Positions 44,721-53,397 of a stretch of DNA of 64,000 bases are shown in pieces. The translations under genes were made by a program, and so were the position numbers. Below the pieces are notes generated by a model. The model saw only the letters and a program-made list of their open reading frames with translations, had not been told where the DNA came from and searched no databases. This DNA comes from Candidatus Polarisedimenticolaceae bacterium (GTDB lineage: Bacteria > Acidobacteriota > Polarisedimenticolia > Polarisedimenticolales > DASRJG01). Within the stretch, counting starts at the first letter, position 1. Each line of letters starts with the position of its first letter. The DNA is taken from NCBI GenBank assembly GCA_036275915.1, contig DASUCV010000009.1:124001-188000 (forward strand), given 5' to 3'.

Positions 44721-45461
44721 TTACTTTACCGCGTCGCGCCGCCATGCGGCCGGCGCGTCGGACCGGTAACCTTCGAACAGCGGACCGCCGGCATCTCGGA
44801 GCAGATCCTCCGCCAGGCGAACGACAGGTCCCGAGTCGTGGTGCTCGAACAGGCGATCGAAGGCATCGCCGTATCGGACCGAGAGCGCCGGGTCGGCGCT
44901 CTGTAACGCACGTGCGACGCTCTTCCCCCTCCCCGACCAGTGTCCGGTTCGGCGCAAGTGATAGTCGGCCAGGAGCTCGTACAACCGCGTTCCGGCACCG
45001 ATCAGCTCGTCATGGGTTCTGGGTGCGCGCAGATCATCGAGAAGGTCGGAGACGGAGTACCGCATCCGTCGCTCGGTGTCGACATCGAGAGCGGGTGGCC
45101 CGGCGGCGATGACGCTCCTCGCCATCTCCTTCAACATCCGTGACGTCGAGGACGGACCGGGGACCTCGAATCCTTCGACCACCATCTGCGGGAGAGAGGG
45201 AATACCGCTCGGCCTATCGACCTCCAGGAAGAAGTATTCCAGTGTCGCGGGGTCATGCACGAAGGCTTCCACCGGATAGCCCCCGCGTCGGAACGATTCA
45301 CGATAGGCCTGCGGAACCTGTGGGTACACGACCACGAGATCGAGATCGGAGAATGCCGTGCCCTCTCCACGAACGATCGACCCGGCGGCGAAAACGACGT
45401 CGGCGTCCGGGTACTGTTTCAACCGGATCTCGTCTACCAACTTCTCGATGCCTTCGTCCAT
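44721..45461 (-). CDS. Nucleotidyltransferase-domain protein
   Basis: 246 residues. The pol-beta type active site is complete: Gly27-Ser28 in AAGSIVRGEGTAFSDLDLVV with Asp39 and Asp41. The C-terminal 120 residues are helical, like kanamycin-nucleotidyltransferase or MNT/HEPN-type proteins. It could adenylylate a small molecule or a protein. No HEPN partner is adjacent, so a toxin-antitoxin role is not supported. Confidence 0.82.
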   Translation of the reverse strand: MDEGIEKLVDEIRLKQYPDADVVFAAGSIVRGEGTAFSDLDLVVVYPQVPQAYRESFRRGGYPVEAFVHDPATLEYFFLEVDRPSGIPSLPQMVVEGFEVPGPSSTSRMLKEMARSVIAAGPPALDVDTERRMRYSVSDLLDDLRAPRTHDELIGAGTRLYELLADYHLRRTGHWSGRGKSVARALQSADPALSVRYGDAFDRLFEHHDSGPVVRLAEDLLRDAGGPLFEGYRSDAPAAWRRDAVK

Positions 45462-45521
45462 CGCAATCTGCCTTTGTCATACCGCGAAATGCGGTCCTTA
45501 TGTCCAGTATCGGCCAGCTCC

Positions 45522-46280
45522 TCAGAGCGCGAGGCAGGCGTCCGCGCACAGCCAGAAAAGTCGCTCGCGTGCTTGCTCTCGCGATTGGCCGGCGCGGGCG
45601 TCGTGGTCGGCGCCGCTGAGATCGTCGCCACCGTAGAGGAGCTGACCGAAAGCGACGTTGCGGAACCGGGCGACGGCCGTCAGCGCCGCGCATTCCATCT
45701 CGACCGCGATGCAGCCTTCGTCTTTGCGACGAGCGATCTTGGCCGCCGTCTCGCGATAGGGTGCGTCGGTGGTCCATGTCTTCCCGCGCCTGTAAGGCGT
45801 GCCTCGCCGATCGAGCGTGTTCGCGAGCGCGATGATCGCGGTCTCGTCCGCGATCACTTCACGGCCTGGAGGGAGGTAGTGGTACGAGACGCCTTCGTCG
45901 CGGACGGCGCTGGTGACGATGATGGGCGCTCCGACGGCGATGCCGTGCTCGAGGACGCCGCAGCCGCCGCAGGCGATGAACTTCCGGCAGCCGAGCGCGA
46001 TGACTTCTTCGAGCAACCCGGCCGCCAAGGGCGCGCCGACTCCAGGATGGAAGAACGCGAGTCGTCGATCGAGGTGCGTGGTCTCGTACACGGGATGATC
46101 GCCATCTTCCCAGCGTTGGGTCGCGACGAGGCGAGTACGGTGATCGGCGACGACCTTGTCGATCACCTCGCGGAAAAAGCAGATGACGCAGTGCTCGGGA
46201 ACGTCGCGCGGCTGGATCGCCCGCGTAGGCTCGATGAGAGCGGTCGGTGCAGGGTCATGCTCGAGGATCGGGATGCTCAT
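45522..46280 (-). CDS. Nucleoside phosphorylase family protein
   Basis: 252 residues from ATG 46280 (an ATG at 46304 adds eight). Phosphorylase fold with FFHPGVGAPLAAGLLEEVIALG, ACGGCGVLEHGIAVG phosphate/ribose region and EGCIAVEMECAALTAVARF with the Glu-Met-Glu nucleoside-binding motif of uridine phosphorylase-like enzymes. It cleaves a nucleoside with phosphate; base specificity is unclear. Confidence 0.87.
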   Translation of the reverse strand: MSIPILEHDPAPTALIEPTRAIQPRDVPEHCVICFFREVIDKVVADHRTRLVATQRWEDGDHPVYETTHLDRRLAFFHPGVGAPLAAGLLEEVIALGCRKFIACGGCGVLEHGIAVGAPIIVTSAVRDEGVSYHYLPPGREVIADETAIIALANTLDRRGTPYRRGKTWTTDAPYRETAAKIARRKDEGCIAVEMECAALTAVARFRNVAFGQLLYGGDDLSGADHDARAGQSREQARERLFWLCADACLAL

Positions 46281-46331
46281 GGCGGCATTGTGAGGCCTTG
46301 CCACCGAGAGGTGAAGAGCGTCCGAGGTTCG

Positions 46332-46868
46332 TCAGCGCCTTCGCGCCGGCATCGCCTCCTGCAGATCGTCGAAGAGGGACTGGAGGTCCCACGGCCCGTC
46401 GACGCGCGTCCCGTTGATGAAGAACGTCGGCGTGCCGTTGACGCCGCTGCGCGCGCCGGAGGAGAAGTCTTCCTCGACGGCGCTGGCGTAGGTGTGTGCA
46501 GACAGGGCTTGCCTTATCTCGTTCGGGTCGATTCCGACCTCGGTTCCGTAGCTCGCCAGGTCCTCGTCTTCGAGGTGCTTCTGGTGGGCGAAGAGCGTGT
46601 CGTGCATCTCCCAGAACTTGCCGTGCGCGGCGGCGGCTTCGGCGGCCTCCGCGGCATGGCGCGCGTGCGGGTGGCTGTGCTCGAGCGGGAAGTGGCGGAA
46701 GACGAAGCGGAGGCTGCCGGCCATGCGGCGGCGCAGCTCGTGGACGATCGGGTGCGCGCGCATGCAGTGCGGGCACTCGAAGTCGCCGTACTCGACGAGC
46801 GTGACGGGCGCGTCGTCGGGGCCGGCGGTGTGGTCGGCCTTCGAGACTGCCGGGCGCAGGCGGCTCAT
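46332..46868 (-). CDS. DsbA-like thioredoxin-fold protein
   Basis: 178 residues without a signal peptide. Redox motif CPHC in YGDFECPHCMRAHP near 32-35, a helical insert with FRHFPLEHSHPHA and the cis-Pro loop GVNGTPTFFING. It resembles cytosolic DsbA/FrnE-type proteins. Its ATG overlaps the stop of the peroxiredoxin gene, suggesting the two form a thiol redox pair, perhaps donating electrons to the peroxidase. Confidence 0.88.
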   Translation of the reverse strand: MSRLRPAVSKADHTAGPDDAPVTLVEYGDFECPHCMRAHPIVHELRRRMAGSLRFVFRHFPLEHSHPHARHAAEAAEAAAAHGKFWEMHDTLFAHQKHLEDEDLASYGTEVGIDPNEIRQALSAHTYASAVEEDFSSGARSGVNGTPTFFINGTRVDGPWDLQSLFDDLQEAMPARRR

Positions 46869-47353
46869 CGGGCCTCGGTGCCGGCGCCGATCGCATCGAG
46901 CGCGTCGAGGATGCCGTCGGCGCCGGGGTTCACGCCGATCGGCGAGACGTACGACCAGCGGATCGTGCCGCCGGCGTCGATGACGAAGAGGGCGCGCTCC
47001 GATTCGCCGTCCTCCTCGCGGTAGACGCCGTAGCGGCGCGAGACCTCGCCCTTCGGCTCGAAGTCGGCGAGCAGCGGGAAGCGGAGCTTCCGGTCGCTCG
47101 CGAAGGCGCGGTGACACCAGACGCCGTCGACCGAGATGCCGAGGAGGTGCGCGTCGTAGCGCGCGAACTCTTTCAGCACCTCGTTGTAGAGCCCCATCTG
47201 ATCGGTGCAGACGGGGCTCCAGTCGGCGGGATAGAAGGCGAGGATCACGGGCTTGCCGCGCAGCTCGGAGAGCGTGACCTTGCGATCGGGGCCGGCGCCG
47301 AGCGTGAAGTCGGGTGCTTCGCTCCCCGCTTGAAGCGCCTTCACCTCGCTCAC
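46865..47353 (-). CDS. Peroxiredoxin (AhpC/TSA family)
   Basis: 162 residues from a GTG at 47353. AGSEAPDFTL and FYPADWSPVCTDQM carry the peroxidatic Cys (VCT) with the expected upstream Pro; the Arg comes later, near residue 120. Cys in GVWCHRAF could resolve the sulfenic acid. It reduces peroxides in the cytosol. It overlaps DUF2630 upstream (GTGA) and the DsbA-like gene downstream (ATGA). Confidence 0.88.
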   Translation of the reverse strand: MSEVKALQAGSEAPDFTLGAGPDRKVTLSELRGKPVILAFYPADWSPVCTDQMGLYNEVLKEFARYDAHLLGISVDGVWCHRAFASDRKLRFPLLADFEPKGEVSRRYGVYREEDGESERALFVIDAGGTIRWSYVSPIGVNPGADGILDALDAIGAGTEAR

Positions 47354-47595
47354 TGCTCGTACTTCTCGACGACGTCGGCGGGGCGGACCCTCGCACGGTC
47401 GGGGTCGTCGCCGAACTCCCTGAGCGCGCGACGCTGGCGCAGGAGGTCCCAGCACTGGTCGAGCTCGACCTCGATCGCGGCGAGACGCTTCTTGTCGGCG
47501 TCGCTCGCGGTCTTGTGGTCGCGAAGGTGGTGCTCTTCCTTCACGAGATCTTCGATGTGATGGCGGACGGTGCGGTCCGACCCTTCATTGGCCAT
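47350..47595 (-). CDS. DUF2630 family protein
   Basis: 81 residues from ATG 47595 with AGGAG 8 nt upstream. Helical, with EDLVKEEHHLRDH and the hallmark VELDQCWDLLRQRRALREFG followed by DPDRARVRP, which I recognise as DUF2630. Function unknown; it heads a coupled three-gene redox unit with peroxiredoxin and DsbA-like genes. Confidence 0.85.
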   Translation of the reverse strand: MANEGSDRTVRHHIEDLVKEEHHLRDHKTASDADKKRLAAIEVELDQCWDLLRQRRALREFGDDPDRARVRPADVVEKYEQ

Positions 47596-47682
47596 GGCAG
47601 GTTTCTCCTGTCGGGATGACGATCCGTGGACGGGAGAGATTCTACGCCCGGGACGCGAACGGCGGCGCCTCTGCTTCCCGCA

Positions 47683-47688
47683 TACAAT
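47683..47688 (+). promoter_or_regulatory. Candidate leaderless promoter (-10 TACAAT)
   Basis: TACAAT ends 6 nt before the ATG at 47695, leaving no space for a ribosome binding site. Confidence 0.45.
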
Positions 47689-47694
47689 CGCTCC

Positions 47695-48273
47695 ATGTTC
47701 GCAACCGCCGCTTTGTTGCTCGCCGTCAATGCCGCGACCTTTCAATGGCCCGTCGCCGAAGGGTGGAAGTCGGAGACGATGAGCTTCCCGCTCGAGTTCG
47801 CGAAGGACCTTCCCTACCAGGGCGTCGAGGAGCTGCGCTTCTCGCCGGGGATGTTCAAGCCGGACGACGACGGCTTCTTCTCGTATGCCTTCGTCTGGTG
47901 GCTCGACGGGCACCCGCCGCTCGATCAGACGGAGCTTCAGGACGACCTGACCCGCTACTTCGCCGGCCTCTCGACCGACGTCGGCAAGGAGAAGGGGTTC
48001 ACGATCGATCCGAAGAGCACCTCCGCGTCCGTGAAGGTGAGCTCCAAGGAGCAGGCGAAGCGCGGCCACGCGGTCCACACGTACACGGGGACAGTGAAGA
48101 CGTACGACGCCTTCGTCACCGGCAAGCCGATTACCCTCAACGTCGAGATCTGGGTGTGGGATTGCAACGAGGCGGGCAAGCGCGCCGCGCTCGTTCTCGT
48201 CTCACCGAAGCAGCGCAGCGTTCCGATCTGGGGCGCGCTCGAGAAGCGGCGGAACGAGTTCGTCTGCCACTAG
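47695..48273 (+). CDS. Exported protein of unknown function
   Basis: 192 residues. A short hydrophobic N-terminus (MFATAALLLAVNAATF) could be a signal peptide. The body has FPLEFAKDLPYQGVEELRFSPGMF, SYAFVWWLDG and LNVEIWVWDC, seen also in other uncharacterised exported proteins. I cannot assign a family. The stop overlaps the opposing kinase stop at CTAG (48270-48273). Confidence 0.7.
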   Translation: MFATAALLLAVNAATFQWPVAEGWKSETMSFPLEFAKDLPYQGVEELRFSPGMFKPDDDGFFSYAFVWWLDGHPPLDQTELQDDLTRYFAGLSTDVGKEKGFTIDPKSTSASVKVSSKEQAKRGHAVHTYTGTVKTYDAFVTGKPITLNVEIWVWDCNEAGKRAALVLVSPKQRSVPIWGALEKRRNEFVCH

Positions 48274-49652
48274 CTCGGCTGCACGAGCAGCTTGTCGCCC
48301 TTCATCTTGATGCGGATCGCCGTCGAGGCCGACTTCGGGAAGTCGATCGTGCAGGCGTCGGAGGTATAGGTCGCGCCGTCGTGCCCGACGACCTGCGCGC
48401 GCACGCTGTGGGTGCCCGCCGCGACCTTGACGGGATCCCACACGGTCGTCTGCGAGACCGTGAGGCGGCTCTTCGTGAACGCTTCGTTCAGAATGCGCGT
48501 GCCGTCGAGGACGACGACGAGGCGTCCTTCGCGGATGCGGTGCGTGAAGCTGATCGTCGTCTCGGAGGTGCCGACCGGCGCCTTCGGTGCGGCCCGCTTC
48601 GGAGCGGGTGCCGGTGGCGGTGTCGGCGACGGGGTCTTGGGCTTCGCCGCGACGGGCGCGGGTGGAGCGGGCACCGTCTTCGCCGCCGGAGCGGCCGGAG
48701 GTTCCGCGGATCCTCCGCGCCCGGCATGCCATGCGAAGAACGCGACGCCGGCGAGGAGCATCGCGGCCGTGAGCGGCCAAAGCGAAGTGCGCTTCTGCGA
48801 GGCGCGCGGCGTCAGGCGCGCCTCGCGCTCGCCGAGACATCGCACGAGCGCTTCATGGAATGCGGTGCCGCTCGCGAACCGGTCGGCGGGCTCCTTCGAG
48901 AGCATGAGGCCGAAGATGCGGTCGAGCGAGGCGGGGAGCTGCGGATTCGCCTTGCTGATGGGAATGGGATCGTTGTGGGCGATCGCGTGGGCGATCGCGA
49001 CGACGTCGCCGCCCGTGAACGGCTTCGTGCCGGTCAGGATCTCGTAGCTCAGGATGCCGAGCGAGAAGAGGTCGGCGCGCGCGTCGAGCGGGCGGCCGGC
49101 CACCTGCTCGGGCGACATGTACGCCGGCGTCCCGAGCTGGGCCAGGTCCTGGGTCAGGGACGACGACGCGATCTGCGTGATGCCGAAGTCGACGATCTTC
49201 GCGGCGCCCCGCTCCGTGAAGAGAATGTTCGACGGCTTGACGTCGCGGTGCACGAGATCGCGCTCGTGCGCCGCGTCGAGCGCGGAGGCGATCTGCCCGA
49301 TGATCGCGAGCGAGAGATCGACGCCGAGGCTCCCCTCCGCGATGCGCTCGTCGAGGCTGCCTCCCGCCAGGTACTCCATGACGATGAACGGCTCGCCGCT
49401 CGCCTCGTCCTCGCCGACGTCGAAGATGCGCACGATGTGCGGGTGGTCGATGCAGCCCGCAGCCTGGGCCTCGCGGCGGAACCGCTCGCGGATGATGTAG
49501 GCCTGGTCGGGGGCGAGGCCGCGCGCCGGGTGGAGCACCTTGATCGCGACGGTCCGATGGATGAGAGGGTCCTCGGCGCGGTAGACGACTCCCATCGCCC
49601 CCCTTCCGATCGGGTCCAGGCGCACGTAACGTCCGATGCGCTCGCCGGACAT
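48270..49652 (-). CDS. Membrane Ser/Thr protein kinase with extracytoplasmic beta domain
   Basis: 460 residues from ATG 49652 (AAGG at good spacing; ATG 49658 also possible). Kinase domain 5-260: GRGAMGVVYRAED, Lys38 in VAIKVL, LVHRDVKPSN near 127, VDFGITQI and SPEQVAG. A membrane helix near 292-310 and a Pro/Ala-rich linker lead to a C-terminal domain (about 365-460) homologous to the secreted protein at 12853-13332 (SQTTVWDPVKVAAGTH, MKGDKLLVQP). The outer domain is probably a sensor that shares its ligand or partner with that protein. Confidence 0.92.
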   Translation of the reverse strand: MSGERIGRYVRLDPIGRGAMGVVYRAEDPLIHRTVAIKVLHPARGLAPDQAYIIRERFRREAQAAGCIDHPHIVRIFDVGEDEASGEPFIVMEYLAGGSLDERIAEGSLGVDLSLAIIGQIASALDAAHERDLVHRDVKPSNILFTERGAAKIVDFGITQIASSSLTQDLAQLGTPAYMSPEQVAGRPLDARADLFSLGILSYEILTGTKPFTGGDVVAIAHAIAHNDPIPISKANPQLPASLDRIFGLMLSKEPADRFASGTAFHEALVRCLGEREARLTPRASQKRTSLWPLTAAMLLAGVAFFAWHAGRGGSAEPPAAPAAKTVPAPPAPVAAKPKTPSPTPPPAPAPKRAAPKAPVGTSETTISFTHRIREGRLVVVLDGTRILNEAFTKSRLTVSQTTVWDPVKVAAGTHSVRAQVVGHDGATYTSDACTIDFPKSASTAIRIKMKGDKLLVQPS

Positions 49653-49750
49653 TCCCATCCTTCATTGAATATGGGCACGCCTGCCCGGAAGCCAAGCCGG
49701 GCGCTTGTCGCAACCGCATCTTCCGGCGATCGACCGCACGTTTCCGTGAA

Positions 49751-52159
49751 ATGATGCGAGCGATGGCCGGTCGATTCTTCACGGCACTGCTCTTCTGCCT
49801 CAGCGCTGCGGTCGCGGCCGAGCCGGCTCCCGCTCCGCCGCCGGCCGCCGCTCAAGCTGCCGCACCCAAGCCTCCTGCGCCGATCGCGGAGTCGGAGGTG
49901 CCGCGCGCGGCGATCGCCGCCGAGACGAAGATCCGGTCCCTCAAGTCGCTCGCGTCGCGGACCTACGAGACCGCCGAGATCGTCGCGGAATCGAAGGGCG
50001 TGCTCGAGTCGGTCGACGCGCTCAAGGGATGGATGCAGGCGCGCGAGCCGGCGCAACAGACCTCCCGCGCCCTCCGCAGCATCGGCCAGGAGTGGAGGCT
50101 CGACGCGGAGCTGCTCCGCGGGTGGATGGAGACGACGAGCCACCGCCTGGACGCGCTCGGGGCGGCGCGCGACGAGCTGACGCGCCTCGAGAAGACGTGG
50201 GAGCTGACGGCGGCCTCGCTCAAGGAGGCCGGTGCCGTCGACGAGCTCGTCGATCGCGCCGGCACGGTCATCGCCGAGCTCGACCAGCTCGATCCGATGC
50301 TGCGGGACGAGACCGAGCGCGTGCTCCTCCTCCAGAGCCGGATCTCCGGCGCGAGCCTCGACGCGGAGGAGGCGCTCGACGCGATCGCGGCGGCGCTGCG
50401 CGAGGAGCGCCGCACGCTTCTGCAGCTCGACGGGCCTCCGATCTGGAAGGGCTTCGGCTCCCCCTCCGAGTCGCAGCCCCTCCTCCAGCAGATCTCCGCT
50501 TCGTATCGCGAGAGCATGCGTGCGCTCCGGCAATATGCGGACCGCGCCGGCCGCCAGATCACCTTCCAGGTCCTGCTCTTCGTGGTGCTCGCGGTCGTGT
50601 TCTTCCGCCTCCGTCGACGGGCCGGCACGTGGCCGGTGGACGAGCGCGACGTCCTCGCGTTCGCGCGCCTCGTCGACCGCCCCATCATCGGCGCGCTCCT
50701 CGTCGCGATCTTCTCGGGCGCGTGGATCCATCCGCGCGCGCCCGTCGCGTTCTACGAGATCTCGTCGCTCCTCCTCGTCGTGCCGGTCGTCGTCCTCATG
50801 GGCGGTGTCGTCCAGAGGCGCCTCCGCGGCTCGCTCTACATCCTCGCCGCGCTCTTCACCGCCGAGAGGCTGTGGGAATTGACGCCGCCGGGGACGACGC
50901 TCGAGCGAGGCCTCATGCTCGCCCTCACGGCGGTCACCGCCGTCGTTCTCTGGCGTACGCTCCGGCCCCCCGCGGAGGTGCCGGCGATCGTCGCCGGCCG
51001 CTGGCTCCAGGCGATCACGTTCGTGGCGCGCGCCGCCCTCGGCGCCCTCGCGATCGCGCTCCTCTCGAACCTCGTCGGCAACCTGTCGCTGGCGCGCCTG
51101 CTCACCACAGTCGTCGTTCGCGCGGCCTACGGCGCCGTCGTGCTCTACGCGGTGGCGCTGATCCTTCGAGGCGGCGTCACGCTCGCCGTCGCTTCGCCTT
51201 GGCTCCGGTCGTTCCGATCGGTCGCGGAACACGCCGACCTTATCGTCAGGCGGTCGCGCACCGTCATCCATACCGGCGCCGTCTTCCTGTTCTTGATCAT
51301 CACGATCAACGCGACCGGGCAATGGAGCTTGATGAGGGAGGGTATCGGAGAGCTCCTGGCCCATCGATGGGGTATCGGAGGCGTCGGGTTCTCGTTCGAG
51401 ATGGTCTTCATCTTCCTCGGCACGATCTACGCGTCGATCGTCGTGGCCAGGATCTTGCGCGCGGTGCTCGAGGACGACGTCTACCCACGCGTCGAGCTGC
51501 CGCGCGGCGTGGCGCAGACGGTGACGTTCGTCGTCCGCTACAGCGTGATCGCCGTCGGCTTCCTCCTCGCCGCGGCGATCGCGGGGATCCCGCTCGACCG
51601 GCTGGCGATCGTCCTGGGCGCCTTCTCCGTCGGCATCGGCTTCGGGCTCCAGACGGTCGTCAACAACTTCGTCTCCGGCCTCATCTTGATGTTCGAGCGG
51701 CCGATCCAGATCGGCGACGCGATCGAGGTCGGCGGGATCACCGGGCGCGTGCGCAGCATCGGCGTCCGCGCGAGCCGGATCGAGACCAACGACGGTGCCG
51801 AGGTCGTGGTGCCCAACGGCAACCTCGTCAGCAATCAGCTCATCAACTGGACCCTCTCCAACCGCAACCGCCGCATCGAGATTCCCGTGACGGTCGCCGC
51901 CTCGACCGATCCCGAGAAGGTCCTGACGATCTTGACGTCCGCGGTGGCGGGCCAGCCCAGCGTGCTCGCGCACCCGGCCCCTGCGGCGCTCGTCCGCGGC
52001 TACGGCGTCGGCCTCGACTGCTCCGTCTACTTCTGGACGTCGGACTTCGACGGGGCGACGACGCTCAAGAGCGACATGACGATGCGCGTCCACCGCGCGC
52101 TCGCCGCGTCGGGAATCGAGCGCCCGTCGTCGGTGCAGGACGTCAGGATCAAGCAGTAA
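49751..52159 (+). CDS. MscS-family mechanosensitive channel, long form
   Basis: 802 residues. Signal peptide to VAAEP, a Pro/Ala linker, a coiled-coil periplasmic region (about 55-260), then about nine membrane segments (265-650). The pore helix and cytoplasmic neck are clear: GAFSVGIGFGLQTVVNNFVS followed by FERPIQIGDAIEVGG near 618-660, and VVVPNGNLVSNQLINWT. It resembles large YbdG/MscK-like channels that release solutes in osmotic downshock. ATG 49763 is an alternative start. It is divergent from the second Ser/Thr kinase. Confidence 0.92.
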   Translation: MMRAMAGRFFTALLFCLSAAVAAEPAPAPPPAAAQAAAPKPPAPIAESEVPRAAIAAETKIRSLKSLASRTYETAEIVAESKGVLESVDALKGWMQAREPAQQTSRALRSIGQEWRLDAELLRGWMETTSHRLDALGAARDELTRLEKTWELTAASLKEAGAVDELVDRAGTVIAELDQLDPMLRDETERVLLLQSRISGASLDAEEALDAIAAALREERRTLLQLDGPPIWKGFGSPSESQPLLQQISASYRESMRALRQYADRAGRQITFQVLLFVVLAVVFFRLRRRAGTWPVDERDVLAFARLVDRPIIGALLVAIFSGAWIHPRAPVAFYEISSLLLVVPVVVLMGGVVQRRLRGSLYILAALFTAERLWELTPPGTTLERGLMLALTAVTAVVLWRTLRPPAEVPAIVAGRWLQAITFVARAALGALAIALLSNLVGNLSLARLLTTVVVRAAYGAVVLYAVALILRGGVTLAVASPWLRSFRSVAEHADLIVRRSRTVIHTGAVFLFLIITINATGQWSLMREGIGELLAHRWGIGGVGFSFEMVFIFLGTIYASIVVARILRAVLEDDVYPRVELPRGVAQTVTFVVRYSVIAVGFLLAAAIAGIPLDRLAIVLGAFSVGIGFGLQTVVNNFVSGLILMFERPIQIGDAIEVGGITGRVRSIGVRASRIETNDGAEVVVPNGNLVSNQLINWTLSNRNRRIEIPVTVAASTDPEKVLTILTSAVAGQPSVLAHPAPAALVRGYGVGLDCSVYFWTSDFDGATTLKSDMTMRVHRALAASGIERPSSVQDVRIKQ

Positions 52160-52171
52160 AGCGCCGAGCGA

Positions 52172-52582
52172 TCAGCTCGTCCTGGCGTCCCTCAAGAGGT
52201 GCGCCATCCTCTGGAGCAGTTTCCATCCGATGACGCCGTTCGCCTCGACGACGGGGCGAAAGTCCCAGAACGTGAGGCCCCAGAGGACGAGGTCGCTCGT
52301 CGCGGTGATCGTGGCGGTGCGGGGCCCCTCGTCGAACATCGCGATCTCGCCGAAGAAGTCGCCGGCGTGGAAGATCGCGCGCTCCCTGCCGCCGACGACG
52401 CAACGGCAGTCGCCCGACTCGACGACGTAGAAGGCGGCGCCGCCGGAGCCTTCCTGGATCACGATGTCGCCTGTCGCGAAGCGGCGCTCCTTGAAGAGGC
52501 GCGCGATCTGCTCGATCTCGCCCTTCGTGAGGTCGGCGAAGATCGGGACGCGGCGGAGAACGTCTTGCGGCGCGCCCTTCAT
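52172..52582 (-). CDS. Cyclic nucleotide-binding domain protein
   Basis: 136 residues, a single CAP-type beta barrel. IVIQEGSGGAAFYVVESG and the phosphate-binding cassette FFGEIAMFDEGPRTATITA with the ligand Glu and Arg, so nucleotide binding looks intact. There is no DNA-binding or catalytic domain. Its ATG overlaps the stop of the PEP-synthase-like ATP-binding gene, so it probably regulates that enzyme through cAMP or cGMP. Confidence 0.88.
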   Translation of the reverse strand: MKGAPQDVLRRVPIFADLTKGEIEQIARLFKERRFATGDIVIQEGSGGAAFYVVESGDCRCVVGGRERAIFHAGDFFGEIAMFDEGPRTATITATSDLVLWGLTFWDFRPVVEANGVIGWKLLQRMAHLLRDARTS

Positions 52583-53397
52583 GCGCCGGCCTTCGTGATC
52601 GCCCGGCACTGGAGGAGGAAGATCTTCCCGTCGGAGAGCGCCCACTCGATGTCCCGGCCGGGGCCGTAGATGACCTCGCACCGGCTCGCCAGCTCGTGGA
52701 GCTGCCGCAGGTGGTCGTCGTTCAAGGAGAGCGCCTCGACGAGATGCGGAGGCAGCGGATCCTCGATCGTGCCGCCCTCGGCCGCGCGCCGCACCGCGAT
52801 CTTCTTGTAGCCGGGAATCCGCTCCAGGACGTTTCCCTGCCGGTCGATGCGGAAGTTGTCGGGGATCACGAGCGCCGCGACGACCGCCTCGCCGAGCCCC
52901 CACGCGGCCTCGATCACGCGCTCGTCGTCCCCCGTCACGGGGTTCGTCGTGAACATGACGCCCGCGGCTTCGGGGTCGAGGAGCGCCTGGACGACGACGC
53001 CCACGCTCGGGCGCGTGAAGCGGCCGATCTTCTGGCGGTAGGTGATCGCCGAGTCGGAGTTGGCCGACCACCACACCTTGTTGAGCGCCGCGCTCACGTC
53101 GTCCGCGGTCCTCACGTTCAGGAGCGTGAGATGTTGCCCGGCGAAGCTCGCCGAGGCGCCGTCCTCGTCGACGGCCGACGAACGCACGGCGAGCGGGCCG
53201 CCGAGCGGTCTCACCCTCTTGACGACCTCTTGCGTCGCGCGCGTCTCGCCCGACGCGACCGCTTCGACGATGTCCCCCGAGAGCGCGAAGCCGGGCGGGA
53301 CCGGAAGGCCGTCGCGAATCGCCTGCCCCAAGCCCACCGCCTTGGCGCCGAAGAGCGCCTCTTCGTGGGCCTCTTCGAGGGGGACGACTCGCTTCAA
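52579..53397 (-). CDS. Stand-alone PEP-synthase/PPDK-type ATP-binding subunit
   Basis: 272 residues. N-terminal PPDK ATP-grasp domain: GAKAVGLGQAIRDGLPVPPGF, AVRSSAVDEDGASASFAGQH, VGVVVQALLDPEAAGVMFT and DIEWALSDGKIFLLQCR. It ends where full-length PEP synthase or rifampicin phosphotransferase would continue. The missing central and swivel domains are encoded by the gene just upstream (ATGA overlap). Together they total 811 residues, close to the size of rifampicin phosphotransferase. Confidence 0.9.
   Translation of the reverse strand: MKRVVPLEEAHEEALFGAKAVGLGQAIRDGLPVPPGFALSGDIVEAVASGETRATQEVVKRVRPLGGPLAVRSSAVDEDGASASFAGQHLTLLNVRTADDVSAALNKVWWSANSDSAITYRQKIGRFTRPSVGVVVQALLDPEAAGVMFTTNPVTGDDERVIEAAWGLGEAVVAALVIPDNFRIDRQGNVLERIPGYKKIAVRRAAEGGTIEDPLPPHLVEALSLNDDHLRQLHELASRCEVIYGPGRDIEWALSDGKIFLLQCRAITKAGA

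Noticed and set aside
44721-45461. MNT-HEPN type toxin-antitoxin system
   Set aside because: The nucleotidyltransferase motif is present but no HEPN gene adjoins it; its neighbours are a monooxygenase and a nucleoside phosphorylase.
45478-45497. Small ACCGC/GCGGT hairpin downstream of the nucleoside phosphorylase gene
   Set aside because: The 5-bp stem is weak and no T-run follows on the minus strand, so a terminator call is not supported.
48085-48102. ggggacagtg, similar to the GGGGACAG repeat
   Set aside because: It lies inside a coding sequence, lacks the rest of the arm and fits the local codons, so it is a chance match.
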